Shown here piece after piece: positions 5,609-8,370 of a stretch of DNA of 8,370 nucleotides. The DNA comes from Candidatus Methanomarinus sp. HR1 (GTDB taxonomy: Archaea > Halobacteriota > Methanosarcinia > Methanosarcinales > Methanocomedenaceae), in the NCBI GenBank assembly GCA_002926195.1, contig MZXQ01000100.1, positions 1 through 8,370 of the forward strand. Direction: 5' to 3'. The notes below the pieces were generated by a model that did not search any database, was not told the DNA's origin, and was given only the letters and a program-made list of their open reading frames with translations. The translations under genes and the position numbers were made by a program. Within the stretch, counting starts at the first letter, position 1, and every line of letters begins with the position of its first letter.

Positions 5609-6913
5609 ATGACCGATTATTGGGACCCATTAATAGAGCGGATGCCGGTTGACGAATTAAAAAAAGTCCAGGAAGAAAAGCTGGTACAGCTTGTTCATTA
5701 TGTATATAACCATTCTATTTTTTATAGAAAGCGCTTTGATAAGGCAGGTATCTCACCTGATGATATTAATTCACTTGCTGATATTACCAGACTGCCATTT
5801 ACTACCAAACAGGACCTAAGGGATACTTATCCTACAGGCATGTTTTGCGTACCCAAAAAAATGGTCGTACGGTACCATGCGTCCAGCGGGACCACAGGCA
5901 AGCCAACTGTAGTAGGATACACTCAAAATGACATCAATGAATGGACAATATCCCTTGCCAGGGCACTGACATCTATTGGTATTGGCAGAGAAGATGTAGT
6001 TCAGGTTGGTTATGGCTACGGTCTGTTCACAGGAGGGCTTGGATTGCATTATGGTGCAGAGATGGTAGGTGCAAGTGCTATTCCAACCAGTTCAGGTAAT
6101 ACCGAGCGGCAAATCGAATTAATGCAGGATCTTGGTTCTACTGTTATTGCCTGTACGCCTTCTTATTTCCTTCATATGTCCGAGGTCGTCAATAAACTGG
6201 GGATCAATTTCAAAGACGATACAGAATTAAAATGTGGAGTATTCGGAGCAGAACCATGGTCACAGGAGATGCGCCAGCGCATAGAAAAACAAACAGGCAT
6301 TAAAGCATATGATATATTCGGGACTTCTGAAATAAGCGGTCCCCTGTTCACTGAGTGTACTTATCAGGATGGTATTCATATCTGGGCTGACCAGTTCCTG
6401 ATCGAAGTTATCGACCCAAAGTCAGGTGAACAATTACCAGATGGGGAAAGAGGAGAACTTGTTGTTACCACACTGGTTAAAGAAGCTCTGCCGCTTATAC
6501 GCTACCGTATCGGGGACCTTACAGTCATTAATAGTGAGCCCTGTAAGTGTGGAAGGACACATCCACGTATTATGCGCATACTGGGCAGGACAGATGATAT
6601 GATCATAGTTAGGGGGATCAATGTATTCCCGGGACAGGTGGAAGCTGTGTTATTGACCATACCTGAAGTAGCCGAACACTATCAGTTGATCATTGACCGT
6701 AAGGGTGAACTGGATACCCTGACCGTACAGGTAGAGGTGACTAAAGACGTTTTCAGCGATAAGATCTCTGATCTTATGAGACTTGAGAATAAAGTAGGTA
6801 AATCTTTAAAAACTGTCCTTAACCTTTCTGCAAAAGTAGAACTTGTTGAGCCAGGTACGATCCCACGGTCAATGGGTAAAGCACAAAGGGTTATTGATAA
6901 GCGTAAGATTTAA
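5609..6913 (+). CDS. paaK: Phenylacetate-CoA ligase family protein (PaaK-type)
   Basis: This 434-residue enzyme belongs to the adenylate-forming superfamily, PaaK branch, which activates an aryl acid with ATP and joins it to coenzyme A. Visible motifs are the phosphate loop SSGTTGKPT at 92-100, the acyl-binding YDIFGTSE at 234-241, the hinge and ribose-contact region YRIGDLT at 299-305 followed by GRTDD at 326-330 and RGINVFPGQ at 335-343, and the late catalytic lysine in PRSMGKAQR near 424. CKCGRTHP at about 312-319 is the cysteine pair common in this branch. Length matches the family, and the N-terminal WDPLIERMPVDEL is typical. It is followed after 37 bases by a double-ACT protein, an arrangement common in archaea. 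In methanogens such ligases probably supply arylacetyl-CoA for aromatic amino acid synthesis by indolepyruvate-type oxidoreductases, or act in the reverse direction. The specific substrate (phenylacetate, hydroxyphenylacetate, indoleacetate or another) cannot be read from the sequence. It should be cytoplasmic. Confidence 0.88.
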   Translation: MTDYWDPLIERMPVDELKKVQEEKLVQLVHYVYNHSIFYRKRFDKAGISPDDINSLADITRLPFTTKQDLRDTYPTGMFCVPKKMVVRYHASSGTTGKPTVVGYTQNDINEWTISLARALTSIGIGREDVVQVGYGYGLFTGGLGLHYGAEMVGASAIPTSSGNTERQIELMQDLGSTVIACTPSYFLHMSEVVNKLGINFKDDTELKCGVFGAEPWSQEMRQRIEKQTGIKAYDIFGTSEISGPLFTECTYQDGIHIWADQFLIEVIDPKSGEQLPDGERGELVVTTLVKEALPLIRYRIGDLTVINSEPCKCGRTHPRIMRILGRTDDMIIVRGINVFPGQVEAVLLTIPEVAEHYQLIIDRKGELDTLTVQVEVTKDVFSDKISDLMRLENKVGKSLKTVLNLSAKVELVEPGTIPRSMGKAQRVIDKRKI

Positions 6914-6938
6914 CACGGGATCTATTAATCATATCATA

Positions 6939-6946
6939 GAGGTGAG
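6939..6946 (+). promoter_or_regulatory. Strong ribosome binding site of the ACT gene
   Basis: GAGGTGAG is complementary to the archaeal 16S 3' end and stands four bases before ATG 6951. It fixes that start over the in-frame ATG at 6963 and contrasts with the absent site at the first gene of the operon. Confidence 0.7.
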
Positions 6947-6950
6947 ATAA

Positions 6951-7388
6951 ATGGAAAATAAGATGATCAAACAAATATCAGTATTTGCTGAGAACAAGCC
7001 TGCCAGACTGGAGAGGATGACAGAGATACTTAAGTTAGCGAATATCAATATAAGGGCATTTACTATTGCAGAAGCCGGGGATTTCGGAGTACTGCGAATG
7101 GTAGTAGATAAACCTGATACTGCACATAGACAATTAAATGAGGCAGGGTTTACGGTATCTGAAACTGATGTACTTGGTGTGGAAATGAGCGATTCACCAG
7201 GTGCTTTACATGAAATTGCACATATACTGGGTTCTAATAATATTAATGTAGATTATGCATATGCTTTTGTGACTGCTACGCAAAAGGCACTGCTCATTAT
7301 CAGGGTGGATAATATCAATAATGCTATTACCGTACTTGGTAATGCAGGTGTTGTGTTGATAGATATGAAAGAAGTTGAAATGATATAA
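6951..7388 (+). CDS. Tandem ACT-domain amino acid-binding protein
   Basis: This 145-residue protein consists of two ACT domains and nothing else. The first spans about residues 6-76, with the ligand-turn ENKPARL at 14-20. The second spans about 77-145, with DSPGAL at 81-86. ACT domains bind amino acids at dimer interfaces and usually control an attached or neighbouring enzyme. This stand-alone double-ACT type is repeatedly found beside PaaK-type ligases, so it probably senses an aromatic or other amino acid and regulates the ligase or its pathway. It has no DNA-binding or catalytic domain and should be cytoplasmic. It lies 37 bases after the ligase with a strong ribosome site and no promoter of its own, so it is cotranscribed. 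The ligand is inference only. Confidence 0.85.
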   Translation: MENKMIKQISVFAENKPARLERMTEILKLANINIRAFTIAEAGDFGVLRMVVDKPDTAHRQLNEAGFTVSETDVLGVEMSDSPGALHEIAHILGSNNINVDYAYAFVTATQKALLIIRVDNINNAITVLGNAGVVLIDMKEVEMI

Positions 7389-7395
7389 AATAAAA
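7383..7395 (-). terminator. Weak U-rich end for the dehydrogenase gene
   Basis: Directly after its stop codon the minus strand reads TTTTATTTTATAT, which could act as an archaeal U-rich terminator. It overlaps the last codons of the ACT gene, which ends only seven bases from the dehydrogenase stop. No hairpin is present. Confidence 0.3.
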
Positions 7396-8370
7396 TCAGC
7401 GTTGTGGTTCGATTATCACTTTCATAGACTCCCCGGCCTCTGCCACCAGTTCAAATCCTTTTTTTGTCTGTGCAAGTCCGAGCTTATGAGTGATCATATC
7501 ATCCACAATTACCCTTTTAGAACCTATCATCTCAATAGCTGTTGAAATATCCAGTGGACTGGCACCATATGAGTTAGCAATACTCACTTCGTTCTTCCAG
7601 ATATCAAATACAGGGAGTGGAATAGTTACACCAGGTTTGGGAGATGCAAAGAACAGTATAGTACCTCCACGATCAACACAACGAAATGCCTGGTCAATAG
7701 CAGGTACAGCCCCGGTACAGATAATTACCAGATCAACTAATGTATCTGCATTTAGCTCTTTTATCCGCCTTGCTACATCATCATTAGCATCGATCACCTC
7801 AGCACCGGACTTCCTGGCAAGCTCCAGTCGATACTGGTTGATATCAACAGCAATGATCTTGCCTGCACCCAGAGCAGATGCCAGTTTAATATGCAGCTGT
7901 CCTGTAATACCACTACCGATGATCAGCACACTTTGACCGGGTCTGATCCCTGCCTGGCGCTGACCCCTGTATACGCAGGCAAGAGGTTCGATAAATGCAC
8001 CCTGGTCAAAGGACATGTTATCAGGGAGAAGGAATACTCCTCTATCTACATTAATAGCAGGAACTCTCAGATATTCGGCAAAACCACCGGGATCAAAATT
8101 GGTAGTGCGTAAAGTGTCGCAGACAGTATGATGTCCGGACAAACAGTAATAGCAGGTATTGCACGGCACATGATGGGAAACAGATACCCTATCTCCCACC
8201 TGATACTTCTTAACACGGCTGCCGATCTTAGTAATAATGCCTGCTATTTCATGACCCAGGACCAGAGGCGCCCGGGGTAGGCGGTTCCATTCCAGAACAT
8301 CACTGCCGCAGATACCACTGGCAATTACCTTTACCAGCATTTCATCCTGGTCTATGGAAGGGACGGGCAT
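7396..8370 (-). CDS. Zinc-dependent medium-chain alcohol/polyol dehydrogenase, 5' end cut off
   Basis: The visible 324 codons belong to the medium-chain dehydrogenase/reductase superfamily, zinc-binding type (sorbitol, threonine and alcohol dehydrogenase-like). The catalytic zinc ligands are the cysteine in GICGSD (visible residue 21), the GHE histidine and glutamate (40-41) and a glutamate in EPL (129). The structural zinc site has cysteines at 70, 73, 76 and 84. The Rossmann loop GSGITG at 152-157 is followed by aspartate 176 (AVDIN), which favours NAD over NADP. The first visible methionine coincides with the window end. Family members have roughly 20 more residues before the PVP segment, so the true start lies beyond the window. 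Substrate is not determinable, and names such as threonine or sorbitol dehydrogenase would be guesses. The gene is convergent with the ACT gene, with seven bases between their stops. It appears somewhat richer in GC than the nuclease-ATPase operon. Confidence 0.85.
   Translation of the reverse strand: MPVPSIDQDEMLVKVIASGICGSDVLEWNRLPRAPLVLGHEIAGIITKIGSRVKKYQVGDRVSVSHHVPCNTCYYCLSGHHTVCDTLRTTNFDPGGFAEYLRVPAINVDRGVFLLPDNMSFDQGAFIEPLACVYRGQRQAGIRPGQSVLIIGSGITGQLHIKLASALGAGKIIAVDINQYRLELARKSGAEVIDANDDVARRIKELNADTLVDLVIICTGAVPAIDQAFRCVDRGGTILFFASPKPGVTIPLPVFDIWKNEVSIANSYGASPLDISTAIEMIGSKRVIVDDMITHKLGLAQTKKGFELVAEAGESMKVIIEPQR
7459..7465 (+). terminator. Possible U-run terminator for the ligase-ACT operon
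   Basis: Seven consecutive T lie about 70 bases past the ACT stop, inside the antisense strand of the dehydrogenase gene. The run is explained by two lysine codons of that gene, so its role as a terminator is only possible. Confidence 0.2.

Noticed and set aside
7490..7936. Plus-strand open frame of 148 codons inside the dehydrogenase gene
   Set aside because: It overlaps zinc-dehydrogenase coding sequence with clear family motifs on the other strand; the antisense translation is low-complexity (Ser, Ile, Ala) and not protein-like.
1..8370. CRISPR array, tRNA or rRNA genes
   Set aside because: No regularly spaced repeats with unique spacers, no cloverleaf with a TTC-containing T-arm, and no conserved rRNA stretch was seen on either strand.

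Overview
The window looks archaeal, most likely from a methanogen or ANME relative of the Methanosarcinales. This is inferred from style, not from a marker gene. TATA-like boxes sit about 26 bases before the expected transcript starts. Ribosome binding sites match the archaeal 16S tail (for example GAGGTGAG before the ACT-domain gene). Uridine-run terminators appear, and a PaaK-type ligase is paired with a double-ACT protein. The DNA is fairly AT-rich, most obviously in the first 590 bases and in the long coiled-coil gene.

Layout. Positions 1-590 hold no intact gene. They contain a possible gene tail, a segment that can fold as an RNA pseudoknot, a nested inverted-repeat (MITE-like) element, tandem CACGGAT motifs, two hairpins and a decayed transposase fragment. 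Positions 591-5049 form a two-gene operon with overlapping reading frames: a YhaO-type Mre11-like nuclease subunit and a YhaN-type Rad50/SMC-like ATPase. Facing it from the minus strand (5135-5452) is a small gene of unknown function. An AT-rich divergent spacer (5453-5608) carries promoters for both directions and a perfect 17-base palindrome. Positions 5609-7388 form a second operon: a phenylacetate-CoA ligase family enzyme, then a tandem ACT-domain protein. At the right edge a zinc-dependent medium-chain dehydrogenase runs on the minus strand and loses its N-terminus at the window end.

How the genes may work together. The first operon should make a DNA end-processing or repair complex. Its ATPase lacks the Rad50 zinc hook and instead has a two-helix membrane hairpin at the midpoint of its coiled coil, so the complex is probably membrane-tethered. 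The second operon probably activates an aryl (arylacetic) acid to its CoA thioester, with an amino-acid-sensing partner; this fits aromatic amino acid metabolism in methanogens. The dehydrogenase is convergent with that operon and need not be related.

Nothing here proves an entirely new system. The most notable items are the membrane-apex Mre11/Rad50-like pair, the palindrome in front of the unknown small gene, and the folded and repeat-rich left edge.
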